From the NCBI RefSeq assembly GCF_037038585.1, contig NC_092526.1, positions 41,799,501 to 41,863,500 of the forward strand: DNA of 64,000 nucleotides, in the 5' to 3' direction. The position numbers were made by a program, and so were the translations under genes. The notes under the pieces are model-generated. The model ran no database searches. It was not told the DNA's origin and was given only the letters and a program-made list of their open reading frames with translations. Of the stretch, positions 1 to 10,636 are shown in pieces (within the stretch, counting starts at the first letter, position 1; every line of letters begins with the position of its first letter). Source of the DNA: Patagioenas fasciata (Eukaryota; Chordata; Aves; Columbiformes; Columbidae).

Positions 1-1140
1 GGCACTCCTGGGTCCCCTCCAGAACTCCTGCGTCCTTTGGGCCACTCCTGGTCCCCCTCCTGAACTCCTAAATGGGTCCCCTCAGAACTCTTGGGTTCCC
101 TCCTGAAGTCCTGGGTGGGTCCCCTCCTGAAGTCCTGGGTGGGTCCCCTCCTGAACTCCTGGGTGGCTCCCCTCCTGAACACCTGGGTGGCTCCCCTCCT
201 GAACTTCTGGGTGGCTCCCCTCCCGAACTCCTGGGTACTTTGGGGCAGTCCTGGGTCCCCTCAGAACGCCTGGGTCCCCTCCTGAACTCCTGGGTCCCCT
301 CCGAAATCCTGTGTTCCCCAATGAACTCCTCGGTCCTTTGGGGCACTGCTGGGTCCCCTCCTGAACTCCTGGGTGGGTCCCCTCCTGAACTCTGGATCCT
401 TATCGGCACTCCTGGGTCCCCTCCTGAACTCTTGGGTCCTTTGGTGAACTCTTGGGTCCCCTCAGAACTCCTGGGTTCCCCCCGGAACTCCTGGGTCCAT
501 TGGGGTACTCCTGGGTCCCCTCCTGAAATCTTGGGTCCCCTTCTAAGCTCTTGGGTTCCAACCTTAATTCCTGGGTACCCTCCTTGAACTCTAGGAACCT
601 TTGGGGCACTCCGGGTCTCCTCAGTACTCTTGGGTTCCCCCCTGAACTCCTGGGTCCTTTGGGGCACTACTGGGTCCCCTCCCGAACTCCTGGGTGGGTC
701 CCCTCCCGAACTCCTGGGTGGGTCCCCTCTTGAACTCCTGGGTGGGTCCCCTCCCGAACTCCTGGGTCCTTTGGGGCATTCCTGGGTCCCCTCCTGATCT
801 CTGGATCCTTTGGGGCACTCCTGGGTCCTCTCCTGAACTCCTGGGTCCTTTGGGGCACTCCTGGGTCCTCTCCTGAACTCCTGGGTCCGCTCCTGAACTC
901 TTGGGTTACCCCCTGAACTCCTAGGTCCCCTTCTGAAGTCTTCAGTCCCTCCCTGAACTCCCAGTCCCCTCCTGAACTCCTGGGCGGGTCCCCTCCTGAA
1001 CTCCTGGGTGGGTCCCCCCCTGAACTCCTAGGTGGGTCCCGCCATAAAGTCCTGGGTGGGTCCCCTCCTGAACTCCTGGGTGGGTCTCCTCCTGAAGTCC
1101 TGGCTGGGTGCCGCCATGAAGTCCTGGGTGGGTCCCCTCC

Positions 1141-2640
1141 CGAACTCCTGGGTACTTTGGGGCACTCCTGGGTCCCCTCAGAACGCCTGGGTTCCCCCCT
1201 GAACTCCTGGGTCCTTTAGGGCATTCCTGGTTCCCCTCCTGAACTCTGGATCCTTTGGGGTACTCCTGGGTCCCCTCCTGAACTCCTGGGTTCTTTGGGG
1301 CACTCCTGGGTCCCCTCCTGAACTCCTGTGTCTTTTGGGGCACTCCTGGGTCCCCTCCTGAATTCTTGGGTCCCTTCCTGAACTCTGGATCCTTTGGGGC
1401 ACTCCTGGGTCCCCTCCTAAGCTCTTGGGTCCTTTGGGGAACTCTTGGGTCCCCTCAGAACTCCTGGGTTCACCCCTGAACTCCTGGGTCCTTTGGGGCA
1501 CTCCTGGGTCTCCGCAGTACTCTTGGGTTCACCCCTGAACTCCCTGGTCATTTGGGGTACAGCTGTGTTCCCTCCCGAACTCCTGGGTGGGTCCCCTCCC
1601 GAACTCCTGGGAGGGTCCCCTCCCGAACTCCTGGGTGGGTCCCCTCCCGAACTCCTGGGTGGGTCCCCTCCCGAACTCCTGGGTACTTTGAGGCACTCCT
1701 GGGTCCCCTCCTGAATTCTTGGGTCCCTTCCTGAACTCTGGATCCTTTGGGGCACTCCTGGGTCCCCTCCTAAGCTCTTGGGTCCTTTGGGGAACTCTTG
1801 GGTCCCCTCCTGAACTCCTGGGTGGGTCCCCTCCGAACTCCTGGGTGGGTCCCTTCCCGAACTCCTGGGTGGGTCCCCTGCCGAACTCCTGGGTGGGTCC
1901 CCTCCCGAAGTCCTGGCTGGGTCCCCTCCCGAAGTCCTGGCTGGGTCCCCTCCCGAAGTCCTGGCTGGGTCCCCTCCCGAAGTCCTGGCTGGGTCCCCTC
2001 CCGAAGTCCTGGCTGGGTCCCCTCCCGAACTCCTGGCTGGGTCCCCTCCCGAACTCCTGGCTGGGTCCCCTCTCGAACTCCTGGGTGGGTCCCCTCCCGA
2101 ACTCCTGGGTGGGTTCCCTCCCGAACTCCTGGGTACTTTGGGGCACTCCTGGGTCCCCTCAGAACGCCTGGGTTCCCCCCTGAACTCCTGGGTCCTTTGG
2201 GGCATTCCTGGTTCCCCTCCTGAACTCTGGATCCTTTGGGGCACTCCTGGGTCCCCTCCTGAACTCCTGGGTTCTTTGGGGCACTCCTGGGTCCCCTCCT
2301 GAACTCCTGGGTCCTTTGGGGCACTCCTGGGTCTTCTCCTGAATTCTTGGGTCCCTTCCTGAACTCTGGATCCTTTGGGGCACTCCTGGGTTCCCTCCTA
2401 AGCTCTTGGGTCCTTTGGGGAACTCTTGGGTCCCCTCAGAACTCCTGGGTTCACCCCTGAACTCCTGGGTCCTTTGGGGCACTCCTGGGTCTCCTCAGTA
2501 CTCTTGGGTTCACCCCTGAACTCCCTTGTCATTTGGGGCACTGCAGTGTTCCCTCCCGAACTCCTGGGTGGGTCCCCTCCCGAACTCCTGGGTGGGTCCC
2601 TCCCGAACTCTTGGGTACTTTGAGGCAGTCCTGGGTCCCC
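1141..2640. repeat. Local duplication at 981-bp offset
   Basis: The string starting GGTACTTTGGGGCACTCC at 1151 recurs at 2132, and both copies continue in parallel through CAGAACGCC, TTCCTGAACTCTGG and the CATTTGGGG monomer near 1550/2531 at a constant offset of 981 bp. The two copies then pass into 24 bp monomers and rejoin at the variant GGGTACTTTGAGGCA (1681 and 2613, offset 932). The loss of 49 bp equals two 24 bp monomers plus one base (a CCCC to CCC contraction). Point differences between the copies show this duplication is older than those at 11-33 kb. Confidence 0.8.
1800..2132. repeat. Homogeneous 24-bp monomer run (GGCTGGG subtype)
   Basis: About thirteen to fourteen consecutive 24 bp monomers. 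Five of them form a private subtype in which CTCCTGGGTGGG has become GTCCTGGCTGGG, contiguous from about 1908 to 2028. Contiguity of a private variant is the mark of recent local expansion. One monomer near 1828 has lost a single base. The monomer is 8 codons long, so one + frame reads through the run as an 8-residue Leu-Gly-Gly-Ser-Pro-Pro-Glu-Leu-like repeat, but flanking 19 and 20 bp monomers break that frame. It is not a gene. Confidence 0.85.
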
Positions 2641-3556
2641 TCAGAGTGCCTGGGTTCCCCCCTGAAACTCCTGGGTCCTTTGGGGCATTCCTGGATCCCC
2701 TCCTGATCTCTGGATCCTTTGGGGCACTCCTGGGTCCCCTCCTGAACTCTGGATCCTTTGGGGCACTCCTGGGTCCCCTCCTGAACTCTGGGGTTCTTTG
2801 GGGCTCTCCTGGGTCCCATCAGAACTCCTGGGTTCCCTCCTGAACTCTGGATCCTTTGGGGCACTTGTGGGTCCCCTCCTGAACTCCTGGGCGGGTCCCT
2901 CCTGAACTTCTGGGCGGGTCCCCTCATGATCTCTTGGGTCCCCTCCTGAACTCTGGATCCTTTGGGGCACTCCTGGGTCCCCTCCTGAATTCCTGTGTCC
3001 TTTGGGGCACTCCTGGACCCCCTCCTGAACTCCCGAATGGGTCCCCTCAGAACTCCTGGGTCCCCTCCTGTAGTCCTGGGCGGGTCCCCTCCTGTAGTCC
3101 TGGGCGGGTCCCCTCCTGAAGTCCTGGGTGGGTCCCCTCCTGAAGTCTGGATCCTTTGGGGCACTCCTGGGTCCCCTCCTGAACTCCTGGGCGGGTCCCC
3201 TCAGAACTCCTGGGTCCCCTCCTGACGTCCTGGGTGGGTCCCGCCATGAACTCCTGGGTGGGTCTCTCCTGAAATTTTTGATCCCACCCTGAACTCCTGG
3301 GTCATTTGGGGCACTCCTGGTCCCCCTCCTTAACTATTGAATGGGTCCCTCCTGAACTCCTGAATGGGTCCCTCCTGAACTCCTGAATGGGTCCCGCCAT
3401 GAAGTCCTGGGTGGGTCCCTCCTAAACTCTTGGGTCCCCTCCTGAACTCTGGATCCTTTGGGGCACTCCTGGGTCCCCTCCTGAACTCCTGGGTCCTTTG
3501 GGCCACTCCTGGTCCCCCTCCTGAACTCCTAAATGGGTCCCCTCAGAACTGCTGGG

Positions 3557-3906
3557 TCCCCTCCTGAAGTCCTGGATGGGTCCCACCATGAACTCCTGGG
3601 TGGGTCCCTCCTGAAGTCCTGGGTGGGTCCCCTCCTGAACTCCTGGGTGGGTCCCCTCCTGAACTCCTGGGTGGGTCCCCTCCTAAACTCCTGGGTGGGT
3701 CCCCTCCTGAACTCCTGGGTGGGTCCCCTCCTGAACTCCTGGGTGGGTTCCGCCATGAACTCCTGGGTGGGTCCCTCCTGAACTCCTGGGTGGGTCCCCT
3801 CCTGAACTCCTGGGTGGGTCCCCTCCTGAACTCCTGGGTGGGTCCCCTCCTAAACTCCTGGGTGGGTCCCCTCCTGAACTCCTGGGTGGGTCCCCTCCTG
3901 AACTCT
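3557..3906. repeat. Homogeneous 24-bp monomer run (GGGTGGG type)
   Basis: About fourteen consecutive monomers of the CTCCTGGGT-GGGT type. Three or so carry CCACCATGA or CCGCCATGA in place of CCCTCCTGA, and others lose one C. These CCATG monomers create most of the chance ATG codons in the region. The run ends at the TCTGGATCC monomer at about 3905. Confidence 0.85.
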
Positions 3907-5170
3907 GGATCCTTTTCGGCACTCCTGGGTCCCCTCCTGAACTCTTGGGTCCTTTGGTGAACTCTTGGGTCCCCTCAGAACTCCTGAGTCCCTTGGGGTA
4001 CTCCTGGGTCCCCTCCTGAACTCTTGGGTCCCCTTCTAAGCTCTTGGGTCCCAACCTTAATTCCTGGGTCCCCTCCTGAACTCTTGGGACCTTTGGGGCA
4101 CTCCTGGGTCTCCTCAGTACTCTTGGGTTCCCCCCTGAACTCCTGGGTCCTTCGGGACACTACTGGGTCCCCTCCGGAACTCCTGGGTGGGACCCCTCTT
4201 GAACTCCTGGGTGGGTCCCCTCCCGAACTCCTGGGTCCTTTGGGGCATTCCTGGGTCCCCTCCTGAACTCTGGATCCTTTGGGGCACTCCTGGGTCCTTT
4301 GGGGCACTCCTGGGTCCTCTCCTGAACTCCTGGGTCCGCTCCTGAACTCCTGGGTTACCCCCTGAACTCCTAGGTCCCCTTCTGAATTCTTCAGTCCCTC
4401 CCTGAACTCCCAGTCCCCTCCTGAACTCCTGGGCGGGTCCCCTCCTGAACTCCTGGGCGGGTCCCCTCCTGAACTCCTGGTTCCCCTCCTGAAGTCCTGG
4501 TTGGGTCCCACCATGAACTCCTGGGTGGGTCCCCTCCTGAAGTCCTGGGTGGGTCCCCTCTGAAGTCCTGGGTGGGTCCCCTCCTGAAGTCCTGGGTGGG
4601 TCCCCTCTGAAGTCCTGGGTGGGTCTCCTCCTGAACTCTTGGGTCCCCTCCTGAACTCTTGGGTCCCCTCCTGAACTCTGGATCCTTTGGGGCACTCCTG
4701 GGTCCCCTCCTGAACTCTGGATCCTTTGGGGCACTGCTGGGTTTCCCCCTGAACTCCTGGGTCCTTTGGGGCACTGCTGGGTCCTTTCCTGAGCTCCTGG
4801 GGGGGTCCCCTCCTGAACTCTGGATCCTTTGGGGCACTCCTGGGTCCCCTCCTGAACTCTGGATCCTTTGGGGCACTCCTGAGTCCCCTCCTGAACTCCT
4901 GGGTCCCCTCCGAACTCTTGTATTCACCCCTGCACTCCTGGGTCCTTTGGGGAACTGCTGGGTCCCCTCCTGAACTCTGGATCTTTTGGGGCACTCCTGG
5001 GTCCCCTCCTGAACTCTTGGGTCCTTTGGTGAACTCTTGGGTCCCCTTCTAAGCTCTTGGGTCACACCCTGAACTCCTGGGTCCCCTCCTGAACTCCTGG
5101 GTCTTTTGGGGCAATCCTGGTCCCCCCCTGAACTCCTGGGTGGGTCCCTCCTTAACTCTGAATCCTTTGG

Positions 5171-6628
5171 GGCACTCCTTGTCCCCCTCCTAAACTCCCG
5201 AATGGGTCCCCTCAGAACTCCTGGGTCCCCTCCTGAAGTCCTGGGCGGGTCCCGCCATGAACTCCTGGGCGGGTCCCCTCCTGAACTCCTGGGCGGGTCC
5301 CCTCCTGAACTCCTGGGCGGGTCCCCCCCTGAACTCCTGGGCGGGTCCCCCCCTGAACTCCTGGGCGGGTCCCCTCCTGAACTCCTGGGCGGGTCCCCTC
5401 CTGAACTCCTGGGCGGGTCCCCTCCTGAACTCTCGAATCCCCTCCTGAACTCTGGATCCTTTGGGGCACTCCTGGGTCCCCTCCTGAACTCCTGGGTCCT
5501 TTGGGGCACTCCTGGTCCCCCTCCTGAACTCCTAAATGGGTCCCCTCAGATCTCCTGGGTCCCCTCCTGAAGTCCTGGGTGGGTCCCCTCCTGAAGTCCT
5601 GAGTATGTCCCCTCCTGAACTCCTGGGTGGGTCCCCTCCTGAACTCCTGGGTGGGTCCCCTCCTGAACTCCTGGGTGGGTCCCCTCCTGAACTCTGGATC
5701 CTTTTTGGCACTCCTGGGTCCCCTCCTGAACTCTTGGGTCCTTTGGTGAACTCTTGGGTCCCCTCAGAACTCCTGGGTTCCCACCTGAACTCCTGGGTCC
5801 TTTGGGGTACTCCTGGGTCCCCTCCTGAACTCTTGGGTCCTCTTCTAAGCTCTTGGGTCCCAACCTTAATTCCTGGGTGCCCTCCTGAACTCTGGATCCT
5901 TTGGGGCACTCCTGGGTCCCCTCCTGAACTCCTGAGTCCTTTGGGGCACTCATTGTCCCCCTCCTAAACTCCCGAATGGGTCCCCTCAGAACTCCTGGGT
6001 CCCCTCCTGAAGTCCTGGGTGGGTCCCGCCATGAACTCCTGGGCGGGTCCCCTCCTGAACTCCTGGGCGGGTCCCCCCCTGAACTCCTGGGCAGGTCCCC
6101 CCCTGAACTCCTGGGCGGGTCCCCTCCTGAACTCCTGGGCGGGTCCCCTCCTGAACTCCTGAATCCCCTCCTGAACTCTGGATCCTTTGGGGCACTCCTG
6201 GGTCCCCTCCTGAACTCCTGGGTCCTTTGGGGCACTCCTGGTCCCCCTCCTGAACTCCTAAATGGGTCCCCTCACATCTCCTGGGTCCCCTCCTGAAGTC
6301 CTGGGTGGGTCCCCTCCTGAAGTCCTGAGTGGGTCCCCTCCTGAACTCCTGGGTGGGTCCCCTCCTGAACTCCTGGGTGGGTCCCCTCCTGAACTCCTGG
6401 GTGGGTCCCCTCCTGAACTCCTGGGTGGGTCCCCTCCTGAACTCTGGATCCTTTTCGGTACTCCTGGGTCCCCTCCTGAACTCTTGGGTCCTTTGGTGAA
6501 CTCTTGGGTCCCCTCAGAACTCCTGGGTTCCCCCATGAACTCCTGGGTCCTTTGGGGTACTCCTGGGTCCCCTCCTGAACTCTTGGGTCCTCTTCTAAGC
6601 TCTTGGGTCCCAACCTTAATTCCTGGGT
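5171..6628. repeat. Imperfect tandem duplication of about 750 bp
   Basis: The string CCTCCTAAACTCCCGAATGG occurs at about 5187 and 5961 (offset 774). Downstream the offset falls to 726 (CTCCTAAATGGG monomers near 5530 and 6256) and rises again to 750 (CAACCTTAATTCCTGGGT near 5863 and 6611). The steps of 48 and 24 bp are whole 24 bp monomers gained or lost inside the GGGCGGG and GGGTGGG runs. The second copy ends at about 6628, where the sequence changes to a different monomer string. Confidence 0.8.
5232..5433. repeat. 24-bp run, CpG (GGGCGGG) subtype
   Basis: About eight consecutive 24 bp monomers carrying GGGCGGG rather than GGGTGGG. Two of them have CCCCCCCTGAA in the 3' half. The partner run in the next copy (about 6009-6164) has fewer monomers, showing length change in 24 bp steps. 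Confidence 0.85.
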
Positions 6629-7904
6629 CCCCTACTGAACTCCTGGGTCCTTCGGGGCACTACTGGGTCCCCTCCCGAACTCCTAGGTGGGTCCCCTCTT
6701 GAACTCCTGGGTGGGTCCCCTCCCGAACTCCTGGGTCCTTTGGGGCATTCCTGGGTCCCCTCCTGAACTCTGGATCCTTTCGGGCACTACTGGGTCCCCT
6801 CCTGAACTCCTGGCTCCTTTGGGGCACTCCTGGGTCCTCTCCTGAACTTCTGGGTCCACTCCTGAACTCTTGGGTTACGCCCTGAACTCCTAGGTCCCCT
6901 CCTGAATTCTTCAGTCCCTCCCTGAACTCCTGGGCGGGTCCCCTCCTGAACTCCTGGGCGGGTCCCCTCCTGAACTCCTGGGCGGGTCCCCTCCTGAACT
7001 CCTGGGCGGGTCCCCTCCTGAACTCTGGATCCTTTGGGGCACTCCTGGGTCCCCTCCTTAACTCCTGGGTCCTTTGGGCCACTCCTGGTCCCCCTCCTGA
7101 ACTCCTAAATGGGTATCCTCAGAACTCCTGGGTCCCCTCCTGAAGTCCTGGGTGGGTCCCACCATGAAGTCCTGGGTGGGTCCCTCCTGAACTCCTGGGT
7201 GGGTCCCCTCCTGAACTCCTGGGTGGGTCCCCTCCTGAACTCCTGGGTGGGTCCCCTCCTGAACTCCTGGGTGGGTCCCTCCCGAACTTCTGGGTCCCCT
7301 CCTGAACTCTTGGGTCCTTTGGGGCACTCCTGGGTCCCCTTAGAACGCCTGGGTTCCCCCCTGAACTCCTGGGTCCTTTGGGGCATTCCTGGGTCCCCTC
7401 CTGAACTCTGGATCCTTTGGGGCACTCCTGGGTCCCCTCCTGAATTCCTGGGTGCTTTGGGGCAGTCCTGGGTCCCCTCCTGAATTCCTGGGTGCTTTGG
7501 GGCACTCCTGGGTCCGCTCCTGAACTCTTGGTTTACCCCCTGAACTCCTAGGTCCCCTCCTGAATTCTTCAGTCCCTCCCTGAACTCCCGGTCCCCTCCT
7601 GAACTCGTGGGCGGGTGCCTCGTGAACTCCTGGGCAGTTCCCTCCTGAACTCCTGGGCGGGTCCCTCCTGAACTCCTGGGCGGGTCCCCTCCTGAACTCT
7701 TGGGTCCTTTGGGGCACTCCTGGGTCCCCTCCCGAACTCCTGGGTCCTTTGGGGCACTCCTGGTCCTCTTCCTGAACTCCTGAATGGGTCCCCTCAGAAC
7801 TCCTGGGTGGGTCCCGCCATGAAATCCTGGGTGGGTCCCTCCTGAACTATTTGGTCCCACCCTGAAATCCTGGGTCCTTTGGGGTACTTCTGCACCCCCT
7901 CCTG

Positions 7905-8126
7905 AACTCCTGGGCAGGTCCCTCCTGAACTCCTGGGCGGCTCCCCTCCTGAACTCCTGGGCGGCTCCCCTCCTGAACTCCTGGGCGGGTCCCCTCCTGA
8001 ACTTCTGGGCGGGTCCCCTCCTGAACTCCTGGGAGGGTCCCCTCCTGAACTCCTGGGAGGGTCCCCTCCTGAACTCCTGGGCGGGTCCCCTCCTGAACTC
8101 CTGGGCGGGTCCCCTCCTGAACTCTG
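7905..8126. repeat. 24-bp run with GGGCAGG, GGGCGGC, GGGCGGG and GGGAGGG subtypes
   Basis: About nine 24 bp monomers. Subtypes come in adjacent pairs: two GGGCGGC (about 7935-7980), then GGGCGGG, then two GGGAGGG (about 8030-8075), then GGGCGGG again. Adjacent identical subtypes suggest one- or two-monomer duplications by slippage or unequal exchange. Confidence 0.8.
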
Positions 8127-8274
8127 GATCTTCTGGGGCTCTCCTGGGTCCCCTCCTGAACTCCTGGGTCCTTTGGGGCACTACTGGGTCCTCTGCTGAA
8201 CTCCTGGGTCCGCTCCTGAACTCTTGGGTTACCCCTTGAACTTAAAGGTCCCCTCCTGAATTCTTCAGTCCCTC

Positions 8275-8473
8275 CTGCACTCCTGGGCAGGTCCCCTCCT
8301 GAACTCCTGGGCGGGTCCCCTCCTGAACTCCTGGGCGGGTCCCCTGCTGAACTCCTGGGCGGGTCCCCTGCTGAACTCCTGGGCGGGTCCCCTGCTGAAC
8401 TCCTGGGCGGGTCCCCTGCTGAACTCCTGGGCGGGTCCCCTCCTGAACTCCTGGGCGGGTCCCCTCCTGAACT
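8275..8473. repeat. 24-bp run, GGGCGGG with CCCTGCTGAA subtype
   Basis: About eight 24 bp monomers. Four consecutive ones (about 8341-8420) share the private change CCCTCCTGAA to CCCTGCTGAA. This is another contiguous block of a private variant, pointing to local expansion after the mutation. Confidence 0.85.
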
Positions 8474-8587
8474 CTGGATCCTTTGGGGCACTCCTGGGTC
8501 CCCTCCTTAACTCCTGGGTCCTTTGGGCCACTCCTGGTCCCCCTCCTGAACTCCTAAATGGGTCCCCTCAGAACTCCTGGGTCCCCT

Positions 8588-8765
8588 CCTGAAGTCCTGG
8601 GTGGGTCCCTCCTGAAGTCCTGGGTGGGTCCCCTCCTGAACTCCTGGGTGGGTCCCCTCCTGAACTCCTGGGTGGGTCCCCTCCTGAACTCCTGGGTGGG
8701 ACCCCTCCTGAACTCCTGGGTGGGTCCCCTCCTGAACTCCTGGGTGGGTCCCCTCCTGAACTCTG
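8588..8765. repeat. 24-bp run, GGGTGGG subtype
   Basis: About seven consecutive 24 bp GGGTGGG monomers between a CTCAGAA monomer and the TCTGGATCC monomer. One has GGGTGGGACCC. The surrounding order (CTCCTAAATGGG, CTCAGAA, 24 bp run, TCTGGATCC, CTTTTCGG) is the same as at 3.53-3.91 kb and 6.26-6.45 kb, so these are diverged copies of one block. Confidence 0.8.
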
Positions 8766-10288
8766 GATCCTTTTCGGCACTCCTGGGTCCCCTCCTGAAC
8801 TCTTGGGTCCTTTGGTGAACTCTTGGGTCCCCTCAGAACTCCTGGGTTCCCCCCTGAACTCCTGGGTCCCCTCCTGAACTCTTGGGTCCCCTTCTAAGCT
8901 CTTGGGTCCCAACCTTAGTTCCTGGGTCCCCTCCTGAACGCTTGGGACCTTTGGGGCACTCCTGGGTCTCCTCAGTACTCTTGGGTTCCCCCCTGAACTC
9001 CTGGGTCCTTCGGGGCACTACTGGGTCCCCTCTTGAACTCCTGGGTGGGTCCCCTCTTGAACTCCTGGGTGGGTCCCCTCTTGAACTCCTGGGTGGGTCC
9101 CCTCCCGAACTCCTGGGTCCTTTGGGGCATTCCTGGGTCCCCTCCTGAACTCTGGATCCTTTGGGGCACTCCTGGGTCCTTTGGGGCACTCCTGGGTCCT
9201 CTCCTGAACTCCTGGGTCCGCTCCTGAACTCCTGGGTTACCCCCTGAACTCCTAGGTCCACTTCTGAATTCTTCAGTCCCTCCCTGAACTCCCAGTCCCC
9301 TCCTGAACTCCTGGGCGGGTCCCCTCCTGAACTCCTGGGTGGGTCCCCTCCTGAACTCCTGGGCGGGTCCCCTCCTGAACTCCTGGGCGGGTCCCCTCCT
9401 GAACTCTGGATCCTTTGGGGCACTCCTGGGTCCCGTCCTTAACTCCTGGGTCCTTTGGGCCACTCCTGGTCCCCCTCCTGAACTCCTAAATGGGTCTCCT
9501 CAGAACTCCTGGGTCCCCTCCTGAAGTCCTGGGTGGGTCCCACAATGAAGTCCTGGGTGGGTCCCCTCCTGAAGTCCTGGGTGGGTCCCCTCCTGAACTC
9601 CTGGGTGGGTCCCCTCCTGAACTCCTGGGTGGGTCCCTCCCGAACTTCTGGGTCCCCTCCTGAACTCTTGGGTTCTTTGGGGCACTCCTCGGTCCCCTTA
9701 GAACGCCTGGGATCCCCCCTGAACTCCTGGGTCCTTTGGGGCATTCCTGGGTCCCCTCCTGAACTCTGGATCCTTTGGGGCACTCCTGGTTCCCCTCCTG
9801 AATTCCTGGGTGCTTTGGGGCACTCCTGGGTCCCCTCCTGAATTCCTGGGTGCTTTGGGGCACTCCTGGGTCCGCTCCTGAACTCTTGGGTTACCCCCTG
9901 AACTCCTAGGTCCCCTCCTGAATTCTTCAGTCCCTCCCTGAACTCCCGGTCCCCTCCTGAACTCGTGGGCGGGTCCCTCGTGAACTCCTGGGCGGTTCCC
10001 TCGTGAACTCCTGGGCGGGTCCCTCCTAAACTCCTGGGCGGGTCCCTCCTGAACTCCTGGGCGGGTCCCCTCCTGAACTCCTGGGTCCTTTGGGGCACTC
10101 CTGGGTCCCCTCCCGAACTCCTGGGTCCTTTATGGCACTCCTGGTCCTCTTCCTGAACTCCTGAATGGGTCCCCTCAGAACTCCTGGGTGGGTCCCGCCA
10201 TGAAATCCTGGGTGGGTCCCTCCTGAACTTCTTGGTCCCACCCTGAAATCCTGGGTCCTTTGGGGCACTTCTGGACCCCCTCCTGAAC

Positions 10289-10411
10289 TCCTGGGCGCGT
10301 CCCCTCCTGAACTCCTGGGCGCGTCCCCTCCTGAACTCCTGGGCGCGTCCCCTCCTGAACTCCTGGGCGCGTCCCCTCCTGAACTCCTGGGCGCGTCCCC
10401 TCCTGAACTCT
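10289..10411. repeat. 24-bp run, GGGCGCG subtype (five copies)
   Basis: Five consecutive 24 bp monomers beginning at about 10291, 10315, 10339, 10363 and 10387 carry GGGCGCG. This is the longest GCGCG run I found. The same subtype occurs as one to four copies at many sites in the HOR domain, always just after the GAATTCTTCAG monomer there, whereas here it follows a CTTCTGGACCCC monomer. Confidence 0.85.
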
Positions 10412-10609
10412 GGATCCTTTGGGGCACTCCTGGGTCCCTTCCTGAACTCTTGGGTCCTTTGGTGAACTTTGGGTCCCCTCAGAACTCTTCGGTTCTCCCC
10501 TGAACTTTTGCGTCCTTTGGGGTACTCCTGGGTCCCCTCCTGAACTCTTGGGTCCCTTTCTAAGCTCTTGGGTCCCACCCTGAACTCCTGGTTTCCCTCC
10601 TGAACTCCT

Positions 10610-10636
10610 GGGTCCTTTGGGGCACTCCTGGGCGGG
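10610..10636 (+). other. Potential G-quadruplex motif, + strand
   Basis: Four G tracts fit the usual G3+N1-7 pattern: GGG at 10610-10612, GGGG at 10619-10622, GGG at 10630-10632 and GGG at 10634-10636, with loops of 6, 7 and 1 nt. It arises where a class B monomer is followed directly by the GGGCGGG start of a 24 bp monomer. Formation in cells is inference. Confidence 0.5.

Noticed and set aside
1809..2223. Coding repeat protein with an 8-residue Gly/Ser/Pro/Glu/Leu repeat
   Set aside because: The frame holds only across 24 bp monomers; interspersed 19 and 20 bp monomers shift it, both strands are open together, and no start context, splice structure or non-repeat domain is visible.
10291..10410. 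CpG island or promoter
   Set aside because: The CpGs come from five copies of one 24 bp monomer, about 120 bp in all, with no adjacent unique sequence, TATA-like element or gene.
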